Shown here piece by piece: positions 46,154-56,163 of a DNA stretch of 64,000 nt. The stretch spans positions 1,488,001 to 1,552,000 of the forward strand of contig NZ_CP063657.1 of the NCBI RefSeq assembly GCF_015209745.1, given 5' to 3'. Each line of letters opens with the position of its first letter. Position 1 is the first letter of the stretch. The position numbers were made by a program, and so were the translations under genes. Source of the stretch: Lysobacter avium (GTDB lineage Bacteria > Pseudomonadota > Gammaproteobacteria > Xanthomonadales > Xanthomonadaceae). The notes below the pieces were generated by a model. That model was not told the DNA's origin and did no database searches. It saw only the letters and a program-made list of their open reading frames with translations.

Positions 46154-46273
46154 GCCGGCTGCGCCGGCGCAGCGGCCGCGGATCCAGTCCGCCAATCGTG
46201 TAGTCGCGTTGCGGCTCGCCGGTTGCCGGGTGGACGTCTATCCTGTGCGTCCGGTTCCTGGGCCCCACGATTG

Positions 46274-47314
46274 ATGTCCACCACTCCGACGCACTCCCCT
46301 GGGGCCTCTCCCACGCCCGATGCCGCCCCCACCTCGCTCCTGCCAGGCCTGGCGCTGGCGACGGTGGTCGCCCTGGTGGCGTTGCTGCTCGGCCGCTGGC
46401 TGCCGTTGGTGGGCGGGCCCGTATTCGGGATCGTGCTCGGCGTGCTCATCCGCAACACGGCCGCTCCTCCGGATACGTGCCAGCCGGGCATCCGCTTCGC
46501 CGGCAAGAAGATCCTGCAATGGTCGATCATCGCGCTCGGGTTCGGCCTCAGCCTGACCCAGGTGGCAAGGACGGGGATGGAGTCGCTCACCATCACCGCC
46601 GTGACGATCGTTGCGGCGTTCACGTCGGCCCTGGTGTTGGGCAAGCTGCTCAACATCCCGTCGAAACTGAAGCTGCTGATCGGCGCGGGAACCGCGATCT
46701 GCGGCGGCTCCGCCATTGCCGCCGTCACGCCGATCATCAAGGCCGACGAGCACGACACCGCCTTCGCGATCTCCACGATCTTTCTTTTCAACCTGGTGGC
46801 GGTGCTGGTGTTCCCGGCGCTGGGCCACCTGATGGACCTCAGCCAGCAGGGATTCGGCCTGTGGGCCGGCACCGCGATCAACGACACCTCATCGGTCGTG
46901 GCCGCCGGCTACAGCTATGGCAAGGAGGCCGGCGACCACGCGACCATCGTCAAGCTCACCCGGGCGACTCTTATCATCCCGATGTGCCTGATCCTGGCCG
47001 CGATCGAGGCGTGGAAACACAAGAAAAGTGGCGCCAGCGATTTCCGGCTGTCGGCCATCGTCCCGTGGTTCATCCTGTGGTTCGTGGTCGCCTCTGCCGC
47101 GCGCACGCTCGGGCTGATCCCCGAAGCGGTGCAGCCTGCCATCCATGTCGCCGCCAATTTCCTGATCATCATGGCGCTGACCGCCATCGGCCTGTCGGCC
47201 GACCTGCGGCGGATGGCGGGCACCGGCTTCAAGCCGATCGCGCTGGGGCTGGGCGTGTGGATCGCGGTGGCGGTTTCCAGCTTGGCGGTCCAGTTCGCCA
47301 CCGGACAGGTTTAA
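46274..47314 (+). CDS. YeiH family putative membrane exporter
   Basis: The 346-residue protein has about ten transmembrane helices and the family segments LIGAGTAICGGSAIAAVTPII and GTAINDTSSVVAAGYSYG. YeiH proteins are annotated as putative sulfate exporters, on limited evidence. The start at 46274 lacks a strong ribosome site. A yaeQ gene follows 57 bases downstream on the same strand. Confidence 0.85.
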   Translation: MSTTPTHSPGASPTPDAAPTSLLPGLALATVVALVALLLGRWLPLVGGPVFGIVLGVLIRNTAAPPDTCQPGIRFAGKKILQWSIIALGFGLSLTQVARTGMESLTITAVTIVAAFTSALVLGKLLNIPSKLKLLIGAGTAICGGSAIAAVTPIIKADEHDTAFAISTIFLFNLVAVLVFPALGHLMDLSQQGFGLWAGTAINDTSSVVAAGYSYGKEAGDHATIVKLTRATLIIPMCLILAAIEAWKHKKSGASDFRLSAIVPWFILWFVVASAARTLGLIPEAVQPAIHVAANFLIIMALTAIGLSADLRRMAGTGFKPIALGLGVWIAVAVSSLAVQFATGQV

Positions 47315-47371
47315 ACCGGCACCGCGAGGCCGCACCGCATAGAATGGCGGGCTACCTTCCGCGAGTCCGTC

Positions 47372-47923
47372 ATGGCAGCCAATTCCACCGTCGTCAAAGC
47401 CGAGCTGCAGATCAGCGACATGGACCGGCATTACTACGCCACCCATACGCTGACGCTGGCCCAGCATCCGTCCGAAACCGATGCGCGCCTGATGGTGCGC
47501 CTGCTCGCCTTCGCACTGTATGCCGACGAGCGGCTGGAGTTCGGCCGCGGGATCAGCAACGAGGATGAGCCGGATCTATGGCAGCGCGATTACGTCGGCG
47601 ACATCGGCCTGTGGATCGACCTGGGCCATCCCGACGAGTCGCGGATCAAGAAGTCCTGCGCCAAGGCCGAACAGGTCGTGGTGGTGAACTACGGCGGCAA
47701 CGCCTCGGATATCTGGTGGGACAAGATCGCCAGTTCCGTGTCGCGCCTGAAGAACCTCACCGTTCTCGACATCCCCAGCCACGTGGTCGATGCGTTGCCG
47801 GCGATCGGCGAGCGCGGCATGCGTCTGAACGTGCTGATCCAGGACGGCGAACTGCAGCTGATGGGCGATCGCGGCAGCACATCGCTGCGCCCCACCGTGC
47901 GCATGGCGCCCAGCACCGACTGA
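47372..47923 (+). CDS. yaeQ: YaeQ family protein
   Basis: The 183-residue protein matches YaeQ along its whole length. Typical segments are DRHYYATHTLTLAQHPSETD, RLLAFALYADERLEFGRGI and WIDLGHPDESRIKKSCAKA. YaeQ was isolated as a suppressor of RfaH loss and has a PD-(D/E)XK-like nuclease fold, with no firm biochemical activity. It is followed after only 4 bases by the flavoprotein gene, so the two are likely cotranscribed. Confidence 0.9.
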   Translation: MAANSTVVKAELQISDMDRHYYATHTLTLAQHPSETDARLMVRLLAFALYADERLEFGRGISNEDEPDLWQRDYVGDIGLWIDLGHPDESRIKKSCAKAEQVVVVNYGGNASDIWWDKIASSVSRLKNLTVLDIPSHVVDALPAIGERGMRLNVLIQDGELQLMGDRGSTSLRPTVRMAPSTD

Positions 47924-47927
47924 ACCG

Positions 47928-49181
47928 GTGGCGGCGCCTGATTCCAGTGGTCCTGCGGGCGTCCGCGAAGTAGACGTGATCGTGGTCGGCGGCGGCGCGG
48001 CCGGCCTGATGTGCGCGATCACCGCCGGCCGGCGTGGCAAGCGCGTCGTGGTGGTCGAGCATGCCAACCGGGTCGGCAAGAAGATCCTGATGTCAGGCGG
48101 CGGTCGCTGCAATTTCACCAATACCGGTACCAGTCCGGCCAACTTTCTGTCGGCCAACCCGCACTTCTGCAAGTCCGCCCTCGCCCGCTATACGCCGTGG
48201 CATTTCCTCGACATGGTCGACAGCCATCGCGTCGCCTGGCACGAGAAGGAGCTCGGCCAGCTGTTCTGCGACGAGTCCTCCAAGCTGATCGTGAAGATGC
48301 TGCTGGACGAGTGCAGCGCGGCGGGCGTGCAGGTGCAGACGGGTTGCAGCGTCCGCAAAATCGAGCGACTCCGCGCGCCCGACGACGTCCCGGAGAGTGC
48401 GCACGACGGGTTCGTGGTCGACACGAGCCTGACTCAATTCCGCGCGCCGGCGCTGGTGGTCGCCAGTGGCGGACTGTCCATTCCCAGCATGGGTGCCAGC
48501 GGTTTCGGCTACGAAGTGGCCAAGCAGTTCGGCCACGCCGTCCTTCCACTGCGCGCCGGCCTCGTTCCGCTGACCCTCAGCGGCAAGCACCAGGAGCGCC
48601 TGGCCGATCTGAGCGGCGTCTCGCTGCGTGTTACCGCCACCGCCGGCGGTCAGTCCTTCAGCAATTTCCTGCTGGTCACGCACCGTGGCATCAGTGGCCC
48701 GGCGATCCTCCAGGTCTCGTCGTACTGGCAGCCCTGCGAGGACCTGCAGCTCGACCTGCTGCCCGATACCGATGCTCTGACCACCCTGCAGCACATGCAG
48801 CGCGCGCGGCCCGCGGCCGAGTTGAAAACGTTGCTGGCCGAGCTCTTTCCCAAGCGTTTTGCCCAGCGCCTGTGCGAGACGTGGCTGGGCCATCTGCAGC
48901 CCGCCCGGCCCATACGCCAGTTCAACCCTCCGGAGCTGCAGGAAGTGGCCGCCGTGCTGCACCGTTTGCCGCTGGTGGCCAGCGGCACGGAGGGCTACCG
49001 CACCGCCGAGGTGACCCTGGGCGGCGTCGATACCCATGGTGTGTCATCGACTACGATGGAGTCCCGCCACGTGCCGGGGCTGTATTTCATCGGCGAGGTG
49101 CTGGACGTGACCGGCTGGCTGGGCGGCTACAACTTCCAGTGGGCGTGGGCGTCGGGCCACGCCGCCGGCAGCGCGGTCTAG
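47928..49181 (+). CDS. NAD(P)/FAD-dependent oxidoreductase, HI0933/BaiN family
   Basis: This 417-residue flavoprotein starts at a GTG. The N-terminal dinucleotide-binding GGGAAGL lies at about 22-28, then GKKILMSGGGRCNFTN, and the C-terminal LDVTGWLGGYNFQWAWASG FAD motif. The HI0933-like family includes BaiN-type reductases; substrates are usually unknown. The last four bases overlap the convergent PNPOx-like gene. A second, more divergent member is at 57957-59210. Confidence 0.88.
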   Translation: MAAPDSSGPAGVREVDVIVVGGGAAGLMCAITAGRRGKRVVVVEHANRVGKKILMSGGGRCNFTNTGTSPANFLSANPHFCKSALARYTPWHFLDMVDSHRVAWHEKELGQLFCDESSKLIVKMLLDECSAAGVQVQTGCSVRKIERLRAPDDVPESAHDGFVVDTSLTQFRAPALVVASGGLSIPSMGASGFGYEVAKQFGHAVLPLRAGLVPLTLSGKHQERLADLSGVSLRVTATAGGQSFSNFLLVTHRGISGPAILQVSSYWQPCEDLQLDLLPDTDALTTLQHMQRARPAAELKTLLAELFPKRFAQRLCETWLGHLQPARPIRQFNPPELQEVAAVLHRLPLVASGTEGYRTAEVTLGGVDTHGVSSTTMESRHVPGLYFIGEVLDVTGWLGGYNFQWAWASGHAAGSAV

Positions 49182-49681
49182 AGCTCGAAGCGCTCGTTCT
49201 CCGACAGGCTGGCCGGATCGTTGGTGACTGCCGTCAGGGCGATGTAGAGCGCCTTGCCAAAAATGCTGCCCGGACCGTCCCAGTATTCGGCGCTGTCCAC
49301 TTCGACCCGGATCAGGCACAGGTCGGGATCGTCCTTGCCGCCCGGGAAAAACAGCTTCATCGCTGGCGACCACAACTCCTCGATCTTGGCCCGGTCGCTC
49401 ACAATCGACGCGCGCCCCGCCACGGACAGATAGCTGTTCTTGCTGGTGGACGCGTAGGAGACGTTGACCTGCGGATTGGCGGTGATCTCGGCAACCTTGT
49501 CGCTGTTCCGGCCGGTGGCAAACCAGAGGTCCCCATCGAACTCGACCTCCTGCGTGCCCAGCGGTCGACTGACCAGGCGGCCGTCGCGGGCGATGGTGGT
49601 CATCATCGCCACGTCCACGTCGTGGATCAGTTCGGCCAGGTGCTTGATGTGGGCGGCGCGGTCAATGCTGGGTGTGCTCAT
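49178..49681 (-). CDS. Pyridoxamine 5'-phosphate oxidase-like protein (general stress protein 26 type)
   Basis: The 167-residue protein has the split-barrel flavin-binding fold recognisable from MMTTIARDGRLVSRPLGTQEVEFDGDLWFAT and the C-terminal VDSAEYWDGPGSIFGKALYI. This is the GS26-like group rather than true PdxH. Members bind FMN or F420-like cofactors in stress responses. The ATG at 49681 has GGAG seven bases upstream. It overlaps the end of the flavoprotein gene tail to tail. Confidence 0.88.
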   Translation of the reverse strand: MSTPSIDRAAHIKHLAELIHDVDVAMMTTIARDGRLVSRPLGTQEVEFDGDLWFATGRNSDKVAEITANPQVNVSYASTSKNSYLSVAGRASIVSDRAKIEELWSPAMKLFFPGGKDDPDLCLIRVEVDSAEYWDGPGSIFGKALYIALTAVTNDPASLSENERFEL

Positions 49682-49798
49682 GGAAGACTCCGGAGGCCGC
49701 TCAAGCGGCGGCAAGGCAGCCATCCAATCGCATGTGGCGAAAAGACCCGGTGAATGGTGGTGCCCGGCAACAACGCCGCGCGACCAGTCAAGCCGAAG

Positions 49799-50656
49799 TC
49801 AGTACTCCTCGGCCGCCGCCTCGCGTCCCTGCTGGCGGATCAGCGCTTCCTCGCGCGCGTCACGGATGGCCAGCTGGATGCTGTCCAGGTCCGCGCTGGA
49901 CTCGTCGAACGCGAACTCGCCGGTGAGCACGCTGTCGGGCCGCAGCTCGCCCTTCTCGTACAACGCCCACATCTCTTCGGCGTAGTGGGTCGACAACAGT
50001 TCCGGTGCAATCCGTCCAAGGCTGAGGGTGAGGTTGTTGACGTCACGCTGAAGCATCTTGCGCGCGGCGTTGTTGCCCGATGCGCTGACCACCTGCGGAA
50101 AATCGATCACTACCGGACCGTCCGGCCCGACCAGCACGTTGTACTCGGACAGATCGCCGTGGATCAGGTCGATGCACAGCATCAGCACGACCTGGCGCAC
50201 CAGGAAGGCGTGGTATTCGCGGGCCTGCGCGGCGGTCAGCTCGACCTCGCCCAGGCGCGCGGCGGAATGGCCCTCGGCGTCGGTGACCAGCTCCATCACC
50301 AGCACGCCGTTGTAATAGCCGCGCGGTGCAGGAACCCGCACCCCGGCATCGGCCAGGCGATACAGCGCGTCGACCTCGGTGTTCTTCCAGGCGGCCTCCT
50401 GCTCCTTGCGGCCGAACTTGCTCGCCTTGGTGATCGCGCGCTGCTCGCGGCTGCCGCGGACCTTGCGTCCTTCCTGGTACTGCACGCGCTGCTGGAAGCT
50501 GCGCTGGGCCATGTCCTTGTAGACCTTGGCGCACAGGATCTCGTCACCGGAACGGACCACGTAAACGTCTGCTTCCTTGCCGCTCTTGAGCGGGCGCAGC
50601 ACTTCATCGATCACGCCTTCATCGATCAACGGCTGCAAGCCGGCGGGGGTCTTCAT
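49799..50656 (-). CDS. RIO-type serine protein kinase
   Basis: The 285-residue protein carries RIO kinase motifs: a glycine-rich loop SGKEADVYVV (25-34), the ATP lysine K44 in CAKVYKD, the catalytic HGDLSEYN and the metal-binding DFPQ. RIO kinases act in ribosome maturation in archaea and eukaryotes; the bacterial homologues are poorly studied. It is a single gene, divergent from the FKBP gene. Phosphorylation targets cannot be inferred. Confidence 0.88.
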   Translation of the reverse strand: MKTPAGLQPLIDEGVIDEVLRPLKSGKEADVYVVRSGDEILCAKVYKDMAQRSFQQRVQYQEGRKVRGSREQRAITKASKFGRKEQEAAWKNTEVDALYRLADAGVRVPAPRGYYNGVLVMELVTDAEGHSAARLGEVELTAAQAREYHAFLVRQVVLMLCIDLIHGDLSEYNVLVGPDGPVVIDFPQVVSASGNNAARKMLQRDVNNLTLSLGRIAPELLSTHYAEEMWALYEKGELRPDSVLTGEFAFDESSADLDSIQLAIRDAREEALIRQQGREAAAEEY

Positions 50657-50784
50657 GTTTGACGTTCGGCCTTGGACGGCCGGCCAGTATGGTCGATTGG
50701 CCGCGATCTGGCCCGGATCGCGCTGAACGCGTCCCCGATGGGCGGTATCGTTGGCCTCCCGAAGCCGCCAGCGAAGCCGTTACC

Positions 50785-51267
50785 TTGAAGTCCTTTTCGA
50801 CCCGCAAACCCGCGCGCGCCGCATCCACTTTTCTGCTGGCTCTCGCCCTCGCCGGCACCATGCTGGCCGGATGCTCGCCATCCACTCCGCCTGCGCCGCC
50901 CAACGGCAGCGTGGCCGAACTGCAGCGCATCGATCTGGTCGACGGCACCGGCGCGGTGGCGGCCGCGGGCGATGAGGTCAGCGTCCACTACACCGGCTGG
51001 GTGTACGACCAGGACGCGCCGGAAAACCGAGGCGCGCAATTCGACAGCTCGCGCGAGCGCGGCACGCCGATCGAGTTCGTGCTGGGCGCCGGCCGGGTGA
51101 TCCGCGGCTGGGATGACGGCGTCGCCGGCATGCGGGTCGGCGGCAAGCGCGTGCTGCTGATACCCGCCGCGCTGGGCTACGGGAGCCGGGGCGCCGGCGG
51201 CGTGATTCCGCCGGACGCCTCGCTGGTGTTCGAGGTCGAACTGATGGACGTCAGCAAGAAGCACTGA
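50785..51267 (+). CDS. FKBP-type peptidyl-prolyl cis-trans isomerase, lipoprotein
   Basis: The 160-residue protein is a single FKBP domain (DEVSVHYTGWVYD, then VIRGWDDGVAGM and GYGSRGAGGVIPPDASLVFEVEL) behind a lipoprotein signal peptide ending LAGC. The start is uncertain. A TTG at 50785 gives a perfect lipoprotein signal (KSFSTRKPARAAS before the hydrophobic core). An ATG at 50689 would add about 32 unrelated residues and leave little room for a promoter beside the divergent RIO kinase gene. It probably assists folding of envelope proteins. Confidence 0.85.
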   Translation: MKSFSTRKPARAASTFLLALALAGTMLAGCSPSTPPAPPNGSVAELQRIDLVDGTGAVAAAGDEVSVHYTGWVYDQDAPENRGAQFDSSRERGTPIEFVLGAGRVIRGWDDGVAGMRVGGKRVLLIPAALGYGSRGAGGVIPPDASLVFEVELMDVSKKH

Positions 51268-51293
51268 GCCGGCGCCCGGCCGCGGATCGAGCG

Positions 51294-52279
<986 letters not shown>

Positions 52280-52376
52280 GGGGAACACTCGCGGGGGATG
52301 GTCCAGTGCCCTTTACATGGGGCCGCCGTGACGGTTTTGCCAACCTGCCTGCCGATACTTCCGCCGCCGGTTCGTA

Positions 52377-52395
52377 GATAATAGCGATTCTCATT
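52377..52395. promoter_or_regulatory. Fur-like box upstream of the ferric iron transporter
   Basis: GATAATAGCGATTCTCATT matches 11 of 19 positions of the Fur consensus GATAATGATAATCATTATC, including the whole first hexamer. It is in an AT-rich patch 22 bases before the GTG of the binding-protein gene and could repress it when iron is plentiful. Confidence 0.6.
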
Positions 52396-52417
52396 TGTAC
52401 CCAGCCGAGGTGCCTCC

Positions 52418-53467
52418 GTGCGACTGCTCCCCCTGACCGCTGTCATCCTGGCCGCGCTTGCCGCCTGCTCCGCCGACAAACCGCCTTCCAGCGATGCCGG
52501 CACCGACGCCCCGTCCAGCGATGCCGCGACCGAACTGGTGGTCTATACCTCGCGCAACGAGCAGCTGCTCAAGCCCCTGTTCGACCGTTACACCGAGGAG
52601 ACCGGAGTCAAGATCACCTACCTGACCGACAAGGCGCCGCCCCTGATGGAGAGGCTCAAGGCCGAAGGCAGCCGCAGCAAGGCGGACGTGTTCATCACCG
52701 TGGACGCCGGCAACCTGTGGCAGGCCACCAACATGGACCTGCTGCAGCCGGTGGACTCCCAGCGCCTGCGCGACAACATCCCGGAAAACCTGCGCGACCC
52801 GGAGAACCGCTGGTTCGGCCTCTCGGTGCGCGCACGCACGATCATCCACGATCCGGCCGAGGCCCCCGCGGACACGCTGTCGACGTATGAAGACCTCGCC
52901 GACCCGAAATGGAAGGGCAAGCTGTGCCTGCGCACCAGCAACTCGGTCTACAACCAGAGCCTGATCGCCACGATGATGGCCAGCCTGGGCGCGGAGAAGA
53001 CCGAAGAGGTCGTGCGCGGCTGGGTGGCCAATCTGGCGGCGCCACCGATGGCCAGCGACAACGAGGTGATCGACGCGATCGCTGCCGGCCGCTGCGCCGT
53101 GGGCATCAGCAACACCTATTACCTGGGTCGCGCGTTGCGCAAGGACGAGGCGCTGCCGGTCACCGTTTTCTGGCCCAACCAGGCCGAGGGCGAGCGCGGC
53201 GTGCACGTCAACGTATCGGGCGCAGGCGTCACCCGCCATGCACCGCATCCGCAGGCGGCACGCGAGTTCATCGAGTGGCTTTCCGACGGTGACGCGCAGG
53301 AGCTGTTCGCCGGCGAAAACCTGGAATATCCCGCCAACCCGAAGATTGCCACCGATCCGCTGATCAAGGCCTGGGGCGATTACCGCCAGGACCTGATCAA
53401 CGTCTCCCAGGCCGGGGCGATGCAGGCCGACGCCGTCAAGCTCATGGACCGTGCCGGCTATCGCTGA
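52418..53467 (+). CDS. Ferric iron ABC transporter substrate-binding lipoprotein (FbpA/FutA type)
   Basis: The 349-residue protein has a lipoprotein signal (lipidated C17, LAAC) and the class II binding-protein fold. The start of the mature domain is [19 protein letters not shown]. The paired ferric-binding tyrosines Y234 and Y235 lie in SNTYYLGR. It captures Fe3+ for the permease encoded next. The start is a GTG at 52418 with a GAGG ribosome site. The stop overlaps the permease start by 17 bases. A Fur-like box is immediately upstream. Confidence 0.88.
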   Translation: MRLLPLTAVILAALAACSADKPPSSDAGTDAPSSDAATELVVYTSRNEQLLKPLFDRYTEETGVKITYLTDKAPPLMERLKAEGSRSKADVFITVDAGNLWQATNMDLLQPVDSQRLRDNIPENLRDPENRWFGLSVRARTIIHDPAEAPADTLSTYEDLADPKWKGKLCLRTSNSVYNQSLIATMMASLGAEKTEEVVRGWVANLAAPPMASDNEVIDAIAAGRCAVGISNTYYLGRALRKDEALPVTVFWPNQAEGERGVHVNVSGAGVTRHAPHPQAAREFIEWLSDGDAQELFAGENLEYPANPKIATDPLIKAWGDYRQDLINVSQAGAMQADAVKLMDRAGYR

Positions 53468-55103
53468 GCCGTTCACCGCTTCACCGGCAGCGGCAGCGTC
53501 CGGCGGCGCGCGCCACGCGCGTGCGCTGCCGGTTCCGCGCGGATGGACGTGGCTCGCGGTCGCGCTGACGCTCCCCAGCCTGATACCGCTGGGGGCGACC
53601 CTGGCGGCGCTCGCGCGACCTGAGAGCGAGACGCTGCAGCACCTGTGGCAGTACGTACTGCCGCAGGTCGCCGGCAATACCGCGTGGCTGCTGCTGGGTG
53701 TGGGCGCGGGAAGCGCGATCCTGGGTACTGCGCTGGCGGCGCTGGTGGCGCTGTGCGAATTCCCCGGCCGGCGCTGGTTTGCCTGGCTGCTGGTGTTGCC
53801 GTTGGCGATGCCCGGCTACGTGCTCGCGGTCGCCTTCATCGGTCTGTTCGACTACGGCGCGCCGTTCACCGCCTGGCTGCGTGAGCACGCCGCATGGCAA
53901 CTGCCGGATATCCGCTCGCGCGCCGGCCTGATCGCGGTCATGACGCTGGCGCTGTACCCGTACGTGTACCTGGTCGCCCGCGAGGCGTTTGCCAGCCAGG
54001 GCGCACGCGCACTGGAGGCGGCGCGCGCGCTGGGAATGGGTCCGTGGCGCGCTTTTTTCCGCGCCAGCCTGCCCATGGCACGGCCGTGGATCGCCGGCGG
54101 CACGCTGCTGGTGATGATGGAGACCCTGGCCGACTTCGGCGCGGTGTCCGCGTTCAATTACGACACGTTCACCACCGCGATCTACAAAGCGTGGTTTGCG
54201 TTGTTCTCGACCGATACGGCCCTGCAGATCGCCGCGGTTCTGCTCGTCGCGGTGCTGGTGCTGGTCGGCCTGGAAACCGCGTCGCGGCGACGCCAGTCAT
54301 TTGTCTCCGTCGGTCACGCCAAGGCGCCACGTCTGCAGACGGGACGCAGGGGTTGGTGGGCAACCACCCTGTGCGCGTTGGTGTTGGTCGTCGCGCTCGG
54401 CTTGCCGCTCTCGCAGCTCGGCTGGCAGGCGTTGGCGCATCTGGACGACCTGGATCCGCGCTATTTCGCGAGCCTGCGCAACGCGCTGTCGTTGTCGGCC
54501 ATGGCCGCGGCGCTGACCACCGCAGCGGCCTTCGTCATCGCCCTGGCCGCGCGCGAGCAACCCGGCATGCTCACCACCACTGCCACCCGCATCTCCACCC
54601 TGGGCTACGGACTTCCCGGCGCACTGCTGGCCATCGGCTTGTACGTGCCGGTCGCCCGCTTCTCCACCTGGCTCGCCGAGACCCGGGGCTGGGACGTCCC
54701 GCTGGAAGGTGGGCTCGTGCTGTTGCTGGTGGCCTACGGCATCCGCTTCCTCGCGGTGGCGCATGCGCCGGTTGCTGGCGGGCTGTTGCGGGTCCGGCCC
54801 CGGTTGCTGGAGGCCAGCCGCAGCATGGGCGTCACCGGCGCCCGCCAGTTGCGCGTCGTGCACTGGCCGCTGCTGCGCGGCAGCTTCGCCACCGCCGGCC
54901 TGCTGGTGCTGGTCGACACGATGAAGGAAATGCCGATCACCCTCATGATGCGCCCGTTCGGCTGGGACACCCTGGCCACCCGCGTGTTCGAGCTGACCAA
55001 TGAAGGCGAGTACGCCCGCGCCGCCCTGCCCTCGCTGGCCATCGCGCTGGCGGGGCTGATTCCCGTGATTGCCCTGACCCGTCGAGGACGCGATGCGGCT
55101 TGA
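53451..55103 (+). CDS. Ferric iron ABC transporter permease (FbpB type, fused two-domain)
   Basis: The 550-residue protein has about 12 transmembrane helices in two homologous permease halves. Each has an EAA-type cytoplasmic loop: EAARALGMGPWRAFFRASLPM and EASRSMGVTGARQLRVVHWPL. This fused layout is typical of FbpB/SfuB-type iron permeases. It starts at a GTG inside the binding-protein gene and ends 11 bases inside the ATPase gene, so all three genes are translationally coupled. Confidence 0.9.
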   Translation: MPAIAEPFTASPAAAASGGARHARALPVPRGWTWLAVALTLPSLIPLGATLAALARPESETLQHLWQYVLPQVAGNTAWLLLGVGAGSAILGTALAALVALCEFPGRRWFAWLLVLPLAMPGYVLAVAFIGLFDYGAPFTAWLREHAAWQLPDIRSRAGLIAVMTLALYPYVYLVAREAFASQGARALEAARALGMGPWRAFFRASLPMARPWIAGGTLLVMMETLADFGAVSAFNYDTFTTAIYKAWFALFSTDTALQIAAVLLVAVLVLVGLETASRRRQSFVSVGHAKAPRLQTGRRGWWATTLCALVLVVALGLPLSQLGWQALAHLDDLDPRYFASLRNALSLSAMAAALTTAAAFVIALAAREQPGMLTTTATRISTLGYGLPGALLAIGLYVPVARFSTWLAETRGWDVPLEGGLVLLLVAYGIRFLAVAHAPVAGGLLRVRPRLLEASRSMGVTGARQLRVVHWPLLRGSFATAGLLVLVDTMKEMPITLMMRPFGWDTLATRVFELTNEGEYARAALPSLAIALAGLIPVIALTRRGRDAA

Positions 55104-56151
55104 GATCGACAATGCCGCGGTCGGCTACGACGGCCGCGTGGTGCTTTCCGGAGCCAGCCTGGAGCTGGCCGACGGCCAGATCGGTTGCCTGATCGGGCCC
55201 TCGGGCGCGGGCAAGACCACGTTGCTGCGTGCGGTCGCCGGGTTCGAGCCGCTTGCCGCCGGCTGCATCCGCGCCGACGGCGAAGTGCTGGTCGGCAACG
55301 GCGTGCACCTGGCGCCGGAAAAACGCCAGATGGGCATGGTGTTCCAGGATCACGCCCTGTTGCCCCACCTCAGCGTGATCGACAACGTCCGCTTCGGCCT
55401 GTTCCGCTGGCCGCGTGCGAAGGCGAAATCGCGCGCGGAAGCGATGCTCGACCTGGTGGGTCTGGCCGATTACGCCAGACGCCCACCGCACCAGCTGTCC
55501 GGGGGCCAGCAGCAACGTGTCGCCCTGGCCCGGGCGCTGGCGCCGGAGCCACGCATGGTGCTGCTGGACGAGCCGTTTTCCAGCCTCGATCCCGAGCTGC
55601 GCGAACGTCTGGCGATCCAGGTCCGCGCCGCGCTGAAGGCGACCGGGATCGGCGCCCTGATGGTCACCCACTCGCAGGCGGAGGCCTTTGCCATGGCCGA
55701 CCTGGTCGGCGTGATCGGCGAAGGCCGCCTGCAGCAGTGGACCACCGCCTACGATCTTTATCACCGCCCGGCCAACCCGTTCGTGGCCGGCTTCGTCGGC
55801 GAAGGCGTGCTGCTGCCGGCGCGCGTGGTGGATGACATGCACGTCGGAACCGGGTTTGGCGTACTCACGTCCGACCACCGGCTGCTCAGCGCGCCCGGCT
55901 CACAGGTGCAGATGCTGCTGCGCCCCGATGACGTCATCCACGACGACGACGCCCCGATGCAGGCGCGGATCGTGCGGCGCCATTTCCGCGGCGCCGATTT
56001 CCTCTACACCCTGCAGGTGGATGACGGCGAGCAGGTGCAGGCGCTGGTGCCATCCCACCACGACCACGCGGTCGGGCAGGACATCGGCATCCGCCTCGAC
56101 CTGGAGCACGTGGTCGTGTTCGAGCCGGAGGCCCCGGCCGGCACGCCCTAG
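55093..56151 (+). CDS. Ferric iron ABC transporter ATP-binding protein (FbpC type)
   Basis: The 352-residue protein has Walker A GPSGAGKTT, the Q-loop FQDHALLP, the signature LSGGQQQR and Walker B DEPFSSLD in the first 230 residues. A C-terminal TOBE-like regulatory domain (LLRPDDVIHDDDAPMQARIV) completes it. It powers the preceding permease. It overlaps the permease gene by 11 bases and is convergent with the serine hydrolase gene. Confidence 0.92.
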   Translation: MRLEIDNAAVGYDGRVVLSGASLELADGQIGCLIGPSGAGKTTLLRAVAGFEPLAAGCIRADGEVLVGNGVHLAPEKRQMGMVFQDHALLPHLSVIDNVRFGLFRWPRAKAKSRAEAMLDLVGLADYARRPPHQLSGGQQQRVALARALAPEPRMVLLDEPFSSLDPELRERLAIQVRAALKATGIGALMVTHSQAEAFAMADLVGVIGEGRLQQWTTAYDLYHRPANPFVAGFVGEGVLLPARVVDDMHVGTGFGVLTSDHRLLSAPGSQVQMLLRPDDVIHDDDAPMQARIVRRHFRGADFLYTLQVDDGEQVQALVPSHHDHAVGQDIGIRLDLEHVVVFEPEAPAGTP

Positions 56152-56163
56152 CGAATCGGCACG

